Assembly: GCF_001570405.1 (NCBI RefSeq) | Contig: NZ_BBYM01000010.1 | Coordinates: forward strand, 50,909-114,908 | Reading direction: 5' to 3' | Source of the DNA: Microtetraspora niveoalba | Lineage (GTDB): Bacteria > Actinomycetota > Actinomycetes > Streptosporangiales > Streptosporangiaceae | Length of the DNA stretch: 64,000 nucleotides | In this document: in pieces, positions 26,055-34,234 of the stretch | Numbering within the stretch: position 1 is the first letter of the stretch | Layout: each line of letters starts with the position of its first letter | Notes under the pieces: generated by a model | Databases searched by the model: none | What the model was told of the DNA's origin: nothing | The model's input: only the letters and a program-made list of their open reading frames with translations | Position numbers and translations under genes: made by a program

Positions 26055-27098
26055 TCATCGAATGGTGACGCGGTCCCCCTTCGGCGCCTCGACCGGCGAG
26101 TTCTTCACGATGTACGACGCCAACGCCCCCCTGTCGTCCGGCCCGCCGCGGTAGACGGTGGTGGTTCCCTCCCATTTCGGGAAGCCCTCCTGGCCACCCA
26201 TCAGGAGGTAGTTGGCCGCCACCTTGATCACCTGGGTGTCGGTCACCGGAGCACCGTTCAACGTGATCTCGGTCACCGCCCCTCCCTCCACCGTGTAGCG
26301 AAGCGAGGCCGAGGGGGTCAGCACCCAGCCCGAGGGATTCCGGTACGCCAGCAGCTTCTTGAGCTGCGCGCCGGTCATCGCGTTCACGTCAACGGCGAGC
26401 CCGGCCGGCCGGGTGTCCCACAGTTCCTCATAGGTGACCGGACCCGCGTTCAGGTCCGTCCGGAACCCGTACCTGCTGACGAGGGCGACCTCCGCGCCGG
26501 AGAGGGCCTGGACCGAGTCCAGGTAGGCGTCGGCGACCAGTTCCGCCAGCGGGCCACCGGCGGCGGTGAGTCCGATGTTCTCGGTGGTCGCGCCGAACGT
26601 CTCCTCCGCGCCCGGCGAACCGCACTTGAAGTAGTAGAGGGTGTTGGACCTGAGGCCGTTCGGCTGTCTGATCTCGATCTGCACCGAGAACTTGCCCGTC
26701 TCCCAGTCCCATTCCCAGTCGAGCGTTTCCAGCACGGTGGTGAAGACGTCGCCGTGGTCGGCCGGCACGTTGACGGTCTTCCACTCGTCGGTGCCGACGA
26801 GGCGATATTCGACGACCTGCGCGCCGGAGGGAAGCCCCTCGAAGGAGCCATGGACCTTGAAGGTCAACGGACATTTCGACGCGGTGGTCCGCTCGAAGAG
26901 GATGGTCACCTTCCCCACGGGGTTCTGAGCCGGGTCATCCCCCTGACCGGGCGGCGTGTCGACCTCCACGTCCGAGGCGGACACGGCGTTCCACGGTTTC
27001 GCGGCGGCATGCGCCGCCGGGACGAAGGTGCCGGACGCCAGGACGGCAACGGCCGCCAGCTTCCCGAATCGACGCCCAGCCCTACCTGATAGGCCCAC
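26055..27098 (-). CDS. Secreted protein with orphan 5'-nucleotidase C-terminal domain
   Basis: 347 residues. A signal peptide (about 1-33, ending PAAHAA) precedes an N-terminal beta domain of unknown type (about 40-165, two Cys). The rest (about 170-330) follows the 5_nucleotid_C pattern: NIGLTAAGGPLAELVADAYLD, ALVSRYGFRTDL.AGPVTYEELW, NAMTGAQLKKLL and KVAANYLLMGGQEGF. That domain normally binds the nucleotide base next to a metallophosphatase domain, which is absent here. It may bind a nucleotide or sugar without hydrolysis. The GTG start at 27098 follows GAGAGGAA. Confidence 0.75.
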   Translation of the reverse strand: MGLSGRAGRRFGKLAAVAVLASGTFVPAAHAAAKPWNAVSASDVEVDTPPGQGDDPAQNPVGKVTILFERTTASKCPLTFKVHGSFEGLPSGAQVVEYRLVGTDEWKTVNVPADHGDVFTTVLETLDWEWDWETGKFSVQIEIRQPNGLRSNTLYYFKCGSPGAEETFGATTENIGLTAAGGPLAELVADAYLDSVQALSGAEVALVSRYGFRTDLNAGPVTYEELWDTRPAGLAVDVNAMTGAQLKKLLAYRNPSGWVLTPSASLRYTVEGGAVTEITLNGAPVTDTQVIKVAANYLLMGGQEGFPKWEGTTTVYRGGPDDRGALASYIVKNSPVEAPKGDRVTIR

Positions 27099-27345
27099 AG
27101 CATTCCTCTCTTGCGATCTGCGAAAAGGAATAAGGGATCAGCCCGTTCCCTTGGAGAAACAGACGCTAGCCGGACCGGCCGACAATTCCGCGCGGGCCTG
27201 AAGAGGGAAAGCGCGGACACGTCGAAAAGGAGCCGGCCGACCACGCGGCCGACCGGCGGTTCGAATCGCCGATTCCGCTAACGTTCGCCCGCACCGCGAT
27301 GGAGCGAGGCGGTCGCGTCCGGCCGGGCGCACACCGATCTCGAAC
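27099..27345. other. Spacer between the orphan nucleotidase-domain gene and the TPR gene
   Basis: This stretch should contain the promoter of the secreted protein gene. A TTCGAA-centred palindrome (about 27256-27271, GGCGGTTCGAATCGCC) resembles a tRNA T-arm, but no tRNA can be built around it. No gene is supported. Confidence 0.4.
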
Positions 27346-27378
27346 GCGGGCCCTTCGACTGCGAGGCGGAGGGCCCGC
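27346..27378 (-). terminator. Terminator-like hairpin after the TPR gene
   Basis: Arms GCGGGCCCT and AGGGCCCGC (perfect 9 bp) surround a 15-nt loop, about 60 bp past the TPR gene stop. Confidence 0.65.
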
Positions 27379-27436
27379 GCACGGGAGCCCGTCACTTCCG
27401 CGATCTCGGGCGTACGCCGCCCGGTTCGGTCGGCGG

Positions 27437-29140
27437 TCAGCCGGCCATGGCGCGGCGGCAGCGGGCCAGTGCCGCGCGCAGGTCGCGTCGCAGCGGCCGG
27501 TCCAGGCCGGGCTGGGCGAGCGCCTCGGTGAAGTCGCGGGCGGCCTCGTCCCACCGCTCCAGGCGCATCAGCGCCGTACCGCGGTTGTAGCGGGGCACCG
27601 GCGCCGCCGACAGCGCCACCGCCCGGTCCAGGTCGGCCACGGCCGCGGCCGCGTCGCCGCGCTCGAACCGGACGGCGGCCCGGTTCGTCCATGCCTCGAC
27701 CAGCTCCGGATCGCCGACCAGCGCGCGGGTGAGCAGCTCGTCGGCTTCGGCGAGGCTGCCGCGCTCCGAACGGATCAGCCCGAGAGTGCACAGCAGCGCG
27801 GGCTCCTCCGGGGCCAGCGCCAGCCCGGCCCGCGCGCCCGCCTCGGCCGCGTCGAGCGCACCGCGCTCCACCTGCAGGTTGACCAGGGCGATCCGGGCGT
27901 CGAGGTGCCCGGGGTCGATGGCGAGCACACGCTCCAGGTCGTCACGCGCCGCTTCCGAGCGGCCACGCTCCTGCTGCAGCACGGCCCGGTTGTAGTACGC
28001 CTCGGGCAGGTGAGGCCCCAGCCGGATGGCCGTGCCGTAGTCCCTGATCGCGGCCTGGGACCGACCCGCCGCCCGGTGCAGGGCGGCCCGGTCCACGTAG
28101 TACTCGCAGTTGCCGGGGTCGTGTGCGATCACGGTGTCGAGATCGGCCAGGGCCTGTGCCTGATCGCCCAGGGCCAGGTGCACCTGCGCCCGGTTGTGGC
28201 GTAGCCGAGCCAGGTCCTGCGGACGCTCGCCGGGAGCGAGCACCGCCGTCAGCCGGGCCAGCCCGTCGTCGACCAGCCGCAGCGCGCGGGCGGGCTCACC
28301 CGCCTTGGAGTCCAGCAGTGCCACGCCCTGCTCGTAGAAGACGGTGGACAACACCCGCTGCCGCGGGTTGTCCAGTCCGGAGGCGAGGTGGATCGCCTGT
28401 TCCAGCCAGTGCCGCGCCTGCGCCTGGTCCTGGTCCTCCGCCGGCAGGTGCCTGGCGTAGAGCATGGCGGTGGTGTACGCGGCCGACATGGTGATCTTGG
28501 GGTCGTCGGTGGCGGCGCGCGCCTCGTTGTAGAGGTCGAGCGCTTCGGCGGCTCTGTCCAGCGCCGCCAGGGCGGTGGCCAGGCCGGTGGTGAACGCCCA
28601 CCAGTGCCGCAGGTCGCCGTCCGGGGTCACCATGGCGCGCCCGCGCCTGGCGACTCGGGCCGCGTGGTGGTAGAAGCCGCGGGCCAGGCTGTCGCCCAGG
28701 GCTGCGCGGATCGCCTCCGGCGCCGGGTCGGCCGCGACCGGCTCGCGGGGGCCGCCGTCGTGCAGATCCAGGCGCACCGGGGACGCCGCGAGCCGGCGGA
28801 TCAGCACGTCCAGCAACTCGCGGGTGGTCTCGTCGGCATCGGCGACGTGGTCGAACCGCACCTTGACCGGCTGCCGGAGCGTGTCCGCCCAGGCCGCCGC
28901 GAACTCCGCCGCGCCGTACGCGAGGCAGGCGGTGCGCCGGGCGGGATGGAACCGGATCGGCTCCTCCTCGGCGGCCGGTCGTGCCGTCTGGTCGAGCCAG
29001 GGTGCGATGGCGTGCAGCTCGACCTCGTGGCGGGACGCCAGGCGGGGGCGGTCGGCGGCGATCCGGCCGAGGAAGTCCGCGATCCCGGCGTACGGCCCGT
29101 GGTCGCGATGGCAGTCGTAGGCGTCCGGCTCTTCGGTCAC
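27437..29140 (-). CDS. TPR protein with a degenerate AAA/STAND-like N-terminal region
   Basis: 567 residues. The first ~170 include HRDHGPYAGIADFLGRI and a segment VKVRFDHVADADETTRELLD then RRLAASPVRLDL. The latter resembles the Walker B region of MalT/LuxR-type ATPases, but no P-loop is visible. The remainder is about ten tetratricopeptide repeats (for example NCEYYVDRAALHRAAGRSQAA and AWTNRAAVRFERGDAAAAV), a protein-binding superhelix. It is cytosolic. It starts with GTG 55 bp after a 27-residue peptide gene on the same strand, so both are probably one transcript, and the TPR domain may handle that peptide. No DNA-binding domain is seen. Confidence 0.8.
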   Translation of the reverse strand: MTEEPDAYDCHRDHGPYAGIADFLGRIAADRPRLASRHEVELHAIAPWLDQTARPAAEEEPIRFHPARRTACLAYGAAEFAAAWADTLRQPVKVRFDHVADADETTRELLDVLIRRLAASPVRLDLHDGGPREPVAADPAPEAIRAALGDSLARGFYHHAARVARRGRAMVTPDGDLRHWWAFTTGLATALAALDRAAEALDLYNEARAATDDPKITMSAAYTTAMLYARHLPAEDQDQAQARHWLEQAIHLASGLDNPRQRVLSTVFYEQGVALLDSKAGEPARALRLVDDGLARLTAVLAPGERPQDLARLRHNRAQVHLALGDQAQALADLDTVIAHDPGNCEYYVDRAALHRAAGRSQAAIRDYGTAIRLGPHLPEAYYNRAVLQQERGRSEAARDDLERVLAIDPGHLDARIALVNLQVERGALDAAEAGARAGLALAPEEPALLCTLGLIRSERGSLAEADELLTRALVGDPELVEAWTNRAAVRFERGDAAAAVADLDRAVALSAAPVPRYNRGTALMRLERWDEAARDFTEALAQPGLDRPLRRDLRAALARCRRAMAG

Positions 29141-29195
29141 GGCCGGGCCGAACGCCGCAGGGGCGGGCGCCCGGGAGCGCCCGCCGTGCCGGCAG

Positions 29196-29279
29196 TTACC
29201 AGCACCACTCGAACCAGAGCCGGCGGGCGCCGGACAGCAGGCGCAGCGTGCTGTTGCGGCGGACGGTCATCTTCTTCAT
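29196..29279 (-). CDS. 27-residue peptide ending WFEWCW, candidate RiPP precursor
   Basis: This small frame has an excellent ribosome site: GGAGGTG on the minus strand at 29283-29289, with the GGAGG core 5 nt from ATG. The product is a basic leader-like half (MKKMTVRRNSTLRLLSGARR) followed by the aromatic tail LWFEWCW and a stop. A short basic leader with a dense Trp/Cys tail recalls precursors of crosslinked aromatic peptides (tryptorubin/atropopeptide type). No P450 or other modifying enzyme is adjacent, only the TPR protein gene 55 bp downstream. Alternatives are a regulatory leader peptide or a signalling peptide. That it is translated is fairly secure; its role is inference. Confidence 0.6.
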   Translation of the reverse strand: MKKMTVRRNSTLRLLSGARRLWFEWCW

Positions 29280-29780
29280 GGACACCTCCGAGTGATCCAC
29301 TTCCGAACTGCCCAGAGCATAATCCGGCCCAGCGAAAATATGTAGATACCTCACGATCAAAGTAATGCGACCAGGTATTGCGCTATATGGGGCCTTCGGC
29401 GGCCTTTGCCCCATTCTGGAAAACGCTTCATTTCGGCCGGCCGAGTCAAGAGGATCGAACCCCGACATCCGGCCCGCCAATCGGCCTGACCTTCAGAAAT
29501 AACGGCCGCAACCTGACCGAAACCCAGACTTCGTACGACCGGAAACACTTTCAGAACCCGCTTCGCGGGCCTCGATGTCTCTCGCGAGAGGCGCTGCCGG
29601 ACAGGATCCGTCCGAGAGAGAAGATCCTCGCGCACCTGTCCCGCAGTCCCGATCCGCTACCTTGACGACGTGTCGGACAGCGAGCGTCATCTGTGCGGCG
29701 GCATCAGGTGGCGAAGGAGATCGACGGCTTCTCAGGGGGACAGCTCAAGACCGGGTCGGGCCGGCGCCGCTGTCGTGTCC
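29280..29780. other. Upstream region of the peptide-TPR operon, otherwise empty
   Basis: The left part holds the peptide gene's ribosome site and a possible -10 box (TATGCT on the minus strand near 29316-29321) in a locally AT-richer stretch. Further right is GC-rich sequence with small frames on both strands but no ribosome site or domain. A CCGCTTCGCGGG hairpin lies near 29558. No other gene is supported. Confidence 0.4.
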
Positions 29781-30161
29781 TCAAGCCTCGGCGTTCTGGG
29801 CAGCCATCAAAGTTTCGTAGAGGTGCCATCCGTCGACTTCCCTGGTGCGGGGCTCCGTGTGCAACTCTCCGCGCGCTGCCGCAGTCCGAAGAAGGCGGTG
29901 GACCGTCTTGGGCTCGTAGAGGTTCAACCACTCCCCTTCGGGGAACGTCCCTACGCTCCCGGCGTCGAAGTAGGTGTTGGAAACGGCCCTGTTCGGGCCG
30001 GGCCGGAAGACGATCAACAGGCGGGAACGTGAGCCCTCACGATGAAGTGACAGGGTTGTACGGCAGTTCTCGTAGCAGTCCCTGTCGACCTTCTGGCGCA
30101 CCGACCAGAGCCATACGGTGTCGCCATCGACGAGGCGGCGCAGCCTGTGATCGTCCTTCAT
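29781..30161 (-). CDS. Hypothetical actinobacterial protein
   Basis: 126 residues with no signal peptide or membrane segment. It is rich in Arg and contains three Cys. A strand-rich start (LVDGDTVWLWSVRQKV) is followed by TTLSLHREGSRSRLLIVFRPGP and a C-terminal helix with an aromatic motif (EVDGWHLYETLMAAQNAEA). It resembles small conserved actinobacterial proteins without known function. It stands alone between the peptide operon and a divergent lipoprotein gene. Confidence 0.6.
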   Translation of the reverse strand: MKDDHRLRRLVDGDTVWLWSVRQKVDRDCYENCRTTLSLHREGSRSRLLIVFRPGPNRAVSNTYFDAGSVGTFPEGEWLNLYEPKTVHRLLRTAAARGELHTEPRTREVDGWHLYETLMAAQNAEA

Positions 30162-30419
30162 GCCTTCTCCCTGGGGTCAGCCACCGCCGACTCTAGTGAT
30201 CACAGCACGGTCCCGCAGGGTCCGAGGTAGCGGGCCGCGTTGGTCCCATCCTGACGAATGCCCCTTCCTCGGCTCTCCGCCCCGGTCTCCCAGTCCGGCT
30301 CGGGCACGGGTACGGAACAGCCGACCGTCCCCTCAAGCACCCCACTGCCGCTGGCCTTCTTTCGGGCCGGGGCGGACAATCCCACACAAGAAGGTCTCCC
30401 AAGGTTGCGGGGGTCGAAC

Positions 30420-30896
30420 GTGGCCACGATCAGAAGTGGCGTCTCCACCCTGGGCACACTCGTCTTCCTGGCGGCGGGGTGCTCGGCGAGCGGCCCTGCC
30501 GAACACGCCCCGGCATCGGCCGGCGCGTGCGTTTCCACCGTCACCAGGGACGCGCTGCCCACCTGGGCGAGAGCCGGGTTCAGCCATGACGGCTCAGGCG
30601 TCCCCCACGTGTTCAGCGAGCATGGCGACATCATCGCCGTACTGTTCAACTATCCGCCGGTGGCCTCCGCCGATCCCGACGTCACGAACAAGATCCTCTG
30701 GGTCTCGCGGTTGCCGCAGCAACCGATGCGACCGCTGACCATCGAAGCCGTACTGCACGGGACGACGACGTCGGTGGTCCGCGAGATCGCGGGCGGCGCC
30801 GGGCCCTCGTCGGTCAACCTGCCCGAAGCGGGATGCTGGCACCTGACGTTGAGCTGGTCCGGGCACAACGACGCCATCACGCTCAGCTTCACCTGA
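30420..30896 (+). CDS. Small lipoprotein
   Basis: 158 residues. A lipoprotein signal ends FLAAGC (Cys about residue 21), followed by an Ala/Ser/Pro linker and a compact beta domain (about 45-158) with Cys near both ends: ACVSTVTRD and GCWHLTLSWSG. The closing motif GCWHLTLSW is common in actinobacterial lipoproteins of unknown role. GTG at 30420 with GCGGGGG upstream fits the lipobox position. The frame is open further upstream without a ribosome site. Confidence 0.7.
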   Translation: MATIRSGVSTLGTLVFLAAGCSASGPAEHAPASAGACVSTVTRDALPTWARAGFSHDGSGVPHVFSEHGDIIAVLFNYPPVASADPDVTNKILWVSRLPQQPMRPLTIEAVLHGTTTSVVREIAGGAGPSSVNLPEAGCWHLTLSWSGHNDAITLSFT

Positions 30897-31219
30897 CCCG
30901 GGAGACATGATCCGGACGACTGCCTCCGTCGACCCGAGCGGAAGGTGCACGTCCCCTCCTCGTCGCCCTCGGCGTTCGACCCGCATGGCCAGGCAGATCG
31001 GTCACGACGAACGTCTCCCATCAGAGGAGAAGCGCAAGGCGCTCAAGCGGCTCGGCGACCGGCCGGAGAGCATGCCTTCTCAGGAGCTGCCGCATTCGCC
31101 TGATCGGCGGTAGCCGACGAGGCGGCGTCTTAATCGCTTGCCGTGCGCCCTGCCGGGACAGTACGTTCCGCCGGTCGCCCGCGTTTCGGCGGGCTCATCG
31201 TGAAGGAGGTGTACGGCAG
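30897..31219. other. Spacer between lipoprotein and GNAT genes
   Basis: A frame from ATG 30986 (MARQIGHDERLPSEEKRKA...) has coding-like charge but no ribosome site and no recognised family; it may be a remnant. The right end carries the strong AAGGAGGTG at 31202-31210 that serves the short leader frame. Nothing else is supported. Confidence 0.35.
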
Positions 31220-31306
31220 ATGCGCACGAGCTTTCCCCGGCCGACCCCTGCCCTGATCCACATCCCCACGATGGAGACAGCGTGTCCATTCGCATCACCC
31301 CACTGA
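31220..31306 (+). CDS. Possible 28-residue leader peptide ahead of the GNAT gene
   Basis: A near-perfect Shine-Dalgarno AAGGAGGTG (31202-31210) lies 9 nt before ATG 31220. The short frame (MRTSFPRPTPALIHIPTMET, then eight more residues) ends 25 bp inside the GNAT gene in another frame. This layout suggests translational coupling: ribosomes loaded at the strong site could restart at the weakly served GTG 31282. It could also be non-functional. Confidence 0.35.
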   Translation: MRTSFPRPTPALIHIPTMETACPFASPH

Positions 31307-32163
31307 CCGACCCCGACCACACCCACTCCAGCCGTCGCCTCGCATGGCTGGCATCCCACCCCGACGGGACGCCCGCCGGATCGGCGTTCCTGCGCCTGTC
31401 CAGCCGGCCGGGCCAGGCCCACCGGGCCGAGCTCAACCTCACCGTCCATCCCGCCGAACGGCGACGCGGCGTCGGCACCCTGCTGCTCGCGGCCGCCGTC
31501 GGAGCGGCCCGGGATGACGACCGGTCCAGCGTTTTCGCACAGGTCGAGGCCGGATCGGCCGGCGACCTGTTCCTGAGTGTCCGGGACTTCCGCCGGGTCC
31601 TCACCCTGACGTACGCGCGGCTGCCCCTGGCGGAGATCGACCCGGACGAGCTCGCCGAGATCGTCGAACGGCCCCACCCCGGCTATCGGCTGGCGTCGTG
31701 GGATGGCATCGTCCCGGACGAGCTCGCCGTGACCTTCGCCGCGTCCCGCCGGGCAATGGACGACATGCCGATGGACGAGACCGACTACGGCACCGAGACC
31801 TGGGACGTGGACCGAGTCCGGGCCGTGGCCCGGGCTGTCGGCGATCGCGGCGACCTGCTGCACACCGTCGTCGCCATCGACGAGTCGGACGGCTCGATCG
31901 CAGGGTTCACAGAACTGGTCGTCCGAGGCGACGGCAGGGGTGACGGCCAGCACTACGGTACGGGTGTCCTCCCCGAACATCGCGGCCACGGCCTGGGCCT
32001 GTGGATGAAGGCCGAGGCGATCCGGCAGGCGAGAGAGCGCCACCCGGCTCTGGACGGCCTGCTGACCGATACCGCCGACAGCAACCGCCACATGCGCGCC
32101 ATCAACGACACGTTGGGCTACGCGCCGACTCACCGGGCCTACGGCTACCAACTCGACCTCTGA
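31282..32163 (+). CDS. GNAT-family protein with two acetyltransferase domains
   Basis: 293 residues. The first GNAT half (about 1-110) has the acetyl-CoA loop HPAERRRGVGTLLL. The second (about 130-293) has GTGVLPEHRGHGLGLWMKAEAIR and ends with TDTADSNRHMRAINDTLGYAPT, the usual closing helix. Tandem GNATs of this size are common in actinomycetes, and related proteins include mycothiol synthase and drug acetyltransferases. The substrate is unknown. The GTG start has only GGAG as its own site. Confidence 0.88.
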   Translation: MSIRITPLTDPDHTHSSRRLAWLASHPDGTPAGSAFLRLSSRPGQAHRAELNLTVHPAERRRGVGTLLLAAAVGAARDDDRSSVFAQVEAGSAGDLFLSVRDFRRVLTLTYARLPLAEIDPDELAEIVERPHPGYRLASWDGIVPDELAVTFAASRRAMDDMPMDETDYGTETWDVDRVRAVARAVGDRGDLLHTVVAIDESDGSIAGFTELVVRGDGRGDGQHYGTGVLPEHRGHGLGLWMKAEAIRQARERHPALDGLLTDTADSNRHMRAINDTLGYAPTHRAYGYQLDL

Positions 32164-32370
32164 TCCGTCCGCAGGCCGGGGAGGCGCTCTCCCCGGCCTC
32201 CGGGCGCCCCAAGCTCCGGCCTTCCGGTCCACCTGGCAGACCGGATCTCTGGGTGATGTTCGCGCCCCTCGCCTTACAGCCCACCGCGACAAGCACGTCC
32301 TCTGATCATGAGGGCATACGCCAGTGGTGCGCAGGAGGTGGCCGCAGATTCGGCATCGGAGATGCCAACC

Positions 32371-32430
32371 GCACGAACGCCGCTTCGCGAGACCGGGGAA
32401 GCGGCGGTTCGGCTGGGTGAAATTCGTGTT
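32371..32430. repeat. Degenerate copy of the tRNA-Ala terminator, probable old integration scar
   Basis: This stretch starts with the same 16 nt (GCACGAACGCCGCTTC) as the terminator of tRNA-Ala at 41397. It keeps the hairpin and the GGCTGG that precedes the tRNA 3' end in the other copies. The tRNA-like part is then eroded (GTGAAATTCG). It lies 1.57 kb left of the second copy. The spacer around it (32164-32557) contains no supported gene. Confidence 0.6.
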
Positions 32431-32557
32431 CAGCGAACGCCCCACCCATCGTGGCCGTGCAAGGCCGTTCGCGGAAATCCGCGACTGTACACGCGGGTGG
32501 CTCCCACTTGAGCCCGCGGGGCTTCTGGTCGCGCAACGTGATCGATACTCTGCCCCC

Positions 32558-33157
32558 ATGGGCGACCGCGAACCATCCCTGCGGCTGACGGACGTCACAA
32601 CCACGTTGGACACGGCACTTACGGCCCTGAGAGCCGCAGGCGCCGACCTCGATTATCGGGTGGGTGGCACCAGTGCCGCTCTTCTGCAGGGTGTCCAACT
32701 TCCGGCCGGGGACATCGACGTCTTAATGGCCCGACGAGAGGATGTGGACACGTTTGCCGCGGCCCTCTCAACGTTTCCTTGCCTTCACCCGGCATCCTGG
32801 CTCCCAGAGGCTTCGCAGTACTTCGCCAGGTACGAGATCAACGGAGTTGCGATAGAGATCAGCACCGTCGAGTGGCAAGTCGACTCGGACGGGATGGAAT
32901 GCGTCGGCCCTGGCCCATGGCAGCACTATGTCGTGGTCACCTGCGGCTCTCATCGCGTCCCTGTTGTCCGCCTGGAGCTCCGGTTGGCCACGGAGGTTCT
33001 ACGGGATCGACCTGATCGCTATGGGCCCCTCATCGACCACATGGGCGCCCACGGATTCGATCCTGATCTTCTGCAGACGGCGATGAGTGCTCGCAGCCTT
33101 CCAGTGGAACGCCGGCGGATGATTCGAGATCGCCTCGCACGTGCCCTCCCGGCCTGA
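32558..33157 (+). CDS. Nucleotidyltransferase-fold protein
   Basis: 199 residues. The start region has the minimal nucleotidyltransferase signature: YRVGGTSAALLQG (GG-S motif) followed by GDIDVLMARR (DxD). A helical tail comes after it. Similar proteins include antibiotic adenylyltransferase-like and MNT/AbiEii-like enzymes. Which nucleotide and which substrate cannot be told. It sits between two scars of the tRNA-Ala 3' end, so it was probably brought in by an integrated element. Confidence 0.65.
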   Translation: MGDREPSLRLTDVTTTLDTALTALRAAGADLDYRVGGTSAALLQGVQLPAGDIDVLMARREDVDTFAAALSTFPCLHPASWLPEASQYFARYEINGVAIEISTVEWQVDSDGMECVGPGPWQHYVVVTCGSHRVPVVRLELRLATEVLRDRPDRYGPLIDHMGAHGFDPDLLQTAMSARSLPVERRRMIRDRLARALPA

Positions 33158-33248
33158 TCTTCGGTAAGGACCTCGCACAGGGGCCTGAGCGGCTCAACCG
33201 ACGGTCTCCCGGATGGAGACGGGGTGACTGCTGCCGACGGTTGAGCGG

Positions 33249-33911
33249 GTGTCCGCGGCGCTTACCCTCGACGAGGACAGGCGGCGTGAGTCGGACGCGC
33301 TGCTGCTGCGGCTGCGTGATGAGGTGTCCCGGTTGAAGAGTGGCCTTGCCGGTCGAGAGGCGGCGAACGCCGCACGGGTTCGCTCGGCTCAGTGGATGGC
33401 CGTGTTCTCCCCGGCGATGATTCCACCGCTGTTGCAGACGGCCTCCTATGCCCGGCTCGCTCTCTCCATCGGTCAGGATGTGGACCCAGACGACGCGGCC
33501 AAGGCGGCGGCCGTACGAGTCGAGTCTCAGGCCGTGGTTTTCGAGCCTGGTCGGAAGTTCGCGTTCGTACTGACTGAGGGCGCGGTGCGGACGTGGCCGG
33601 GGTCGCCGTCGTTGATGCCGGCGCAGCTCGACCGGCTCGCCCAGGTGTCCACGCTTCCCCACGTGCGCCTGGGGATCGTGCCCTGGAGTGTGGAAGCGCC
33701 GGCCTTCCCTCTCCACGGGTTCACGATCTACGACGGCGCGGTGAGCGTGGTCGAGAGCCTGACGGGTGATCTCACCCTGACGGAGACCGGCGAGATCGAC
33801 ACGCATATGGACGTCTTCGAGGCGTTCGCGGCTGCCGCTGTGTACGACGATGGCCTGCGGGATCTTCTGGGTCAGATCGGGGCGGACTACCGCGCTCTCG
33901 CGATCAAGTAG
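33249..33911 (+). pseudogene. DUF5753 regulator lacking its N-terminal HTH
   Basis: 220 residues correspond to the DUF5753 domain: MAVFSPAMIPPLLQTASYARLAL, VRVESQAVVFEPG, FVLTEGAVRTWPG, VRLGIVPW and FTIYDGAVSVVESLTGD. Family members begin with a ~70-residue XRE helix-turn-helix that is absent here; the frame upstream meets a stop at 33225-33227. The usual DUF397 partner is missing from this locus. The only DUF397 gene in the window is at 43.2 kb. It lies 30 bp from a tRNA-Ala scar, so truncation during element insertion or decay is likely. A short free-standing ligand domain is the alternative. Confidence 0.7.
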
Positions 33912-33942
33912 CCAGCACTGGCATGCTTATACCCCGCTAATG

Positions 33943-34028
33943 CACGAACGCCGCTCCTCTTGATCGCGGAAGCGGCGTTTTGGCTGGTGGAGCCCAGGAG
34001 ATTCGAACTCCCGACTTCCTGCTGCAAA
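33943..34028. repeat. Partial tRNA-Ala 3' end with terminator: attachment-site duplicate
   Basis: 33943-33984 repeats the terminator found beside the intact tRNA-Ala. 33985-34015 repeats its CCA end, acceptor arm and T-arm with two differences. 34016-34028 matches up to the anticodon loop with a 1-nt deletion, after which homology stops. This is what one end of an element integrated into the tRNA 3' half looks like. The other end is the intact tRNA at 41440-41515, with integrase remnants next to it. Confidence 0.8.
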
Positions 34029-34234
34029 CACGTAAGCCAATCCTGATCGGCCCGCGTTTATGCCGCCCGGTACCAGTGGTTGAAGCGCGGATGCCGCCGC
34101 CTCGTTCATGCGGATAGTGGTACCGACCTCGGTGGTGGCTTACCAGATTTGAAGAATTCAGGAAGGCGCCCCGGCCAACGAATGGCACGCCGGCCGGTGA
34201 AGTTCATGCACCAGAGCCAGTACCGTCACGGGGC

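Noticed and set aside
27256-27271. Possible tRNA T-arm (GGTTCGAATC)
   Set aside because: No acceptor stem, anticodon stem or CCA end can be built around it. It is a simple palindrome.
33985-34028. Second tRNA-Ala gene
   Set aside because: Only the 3' half is present, the anticodon loop has a deletion and no D-arm or 5' acceptor follows. It is an attachment-site copy.
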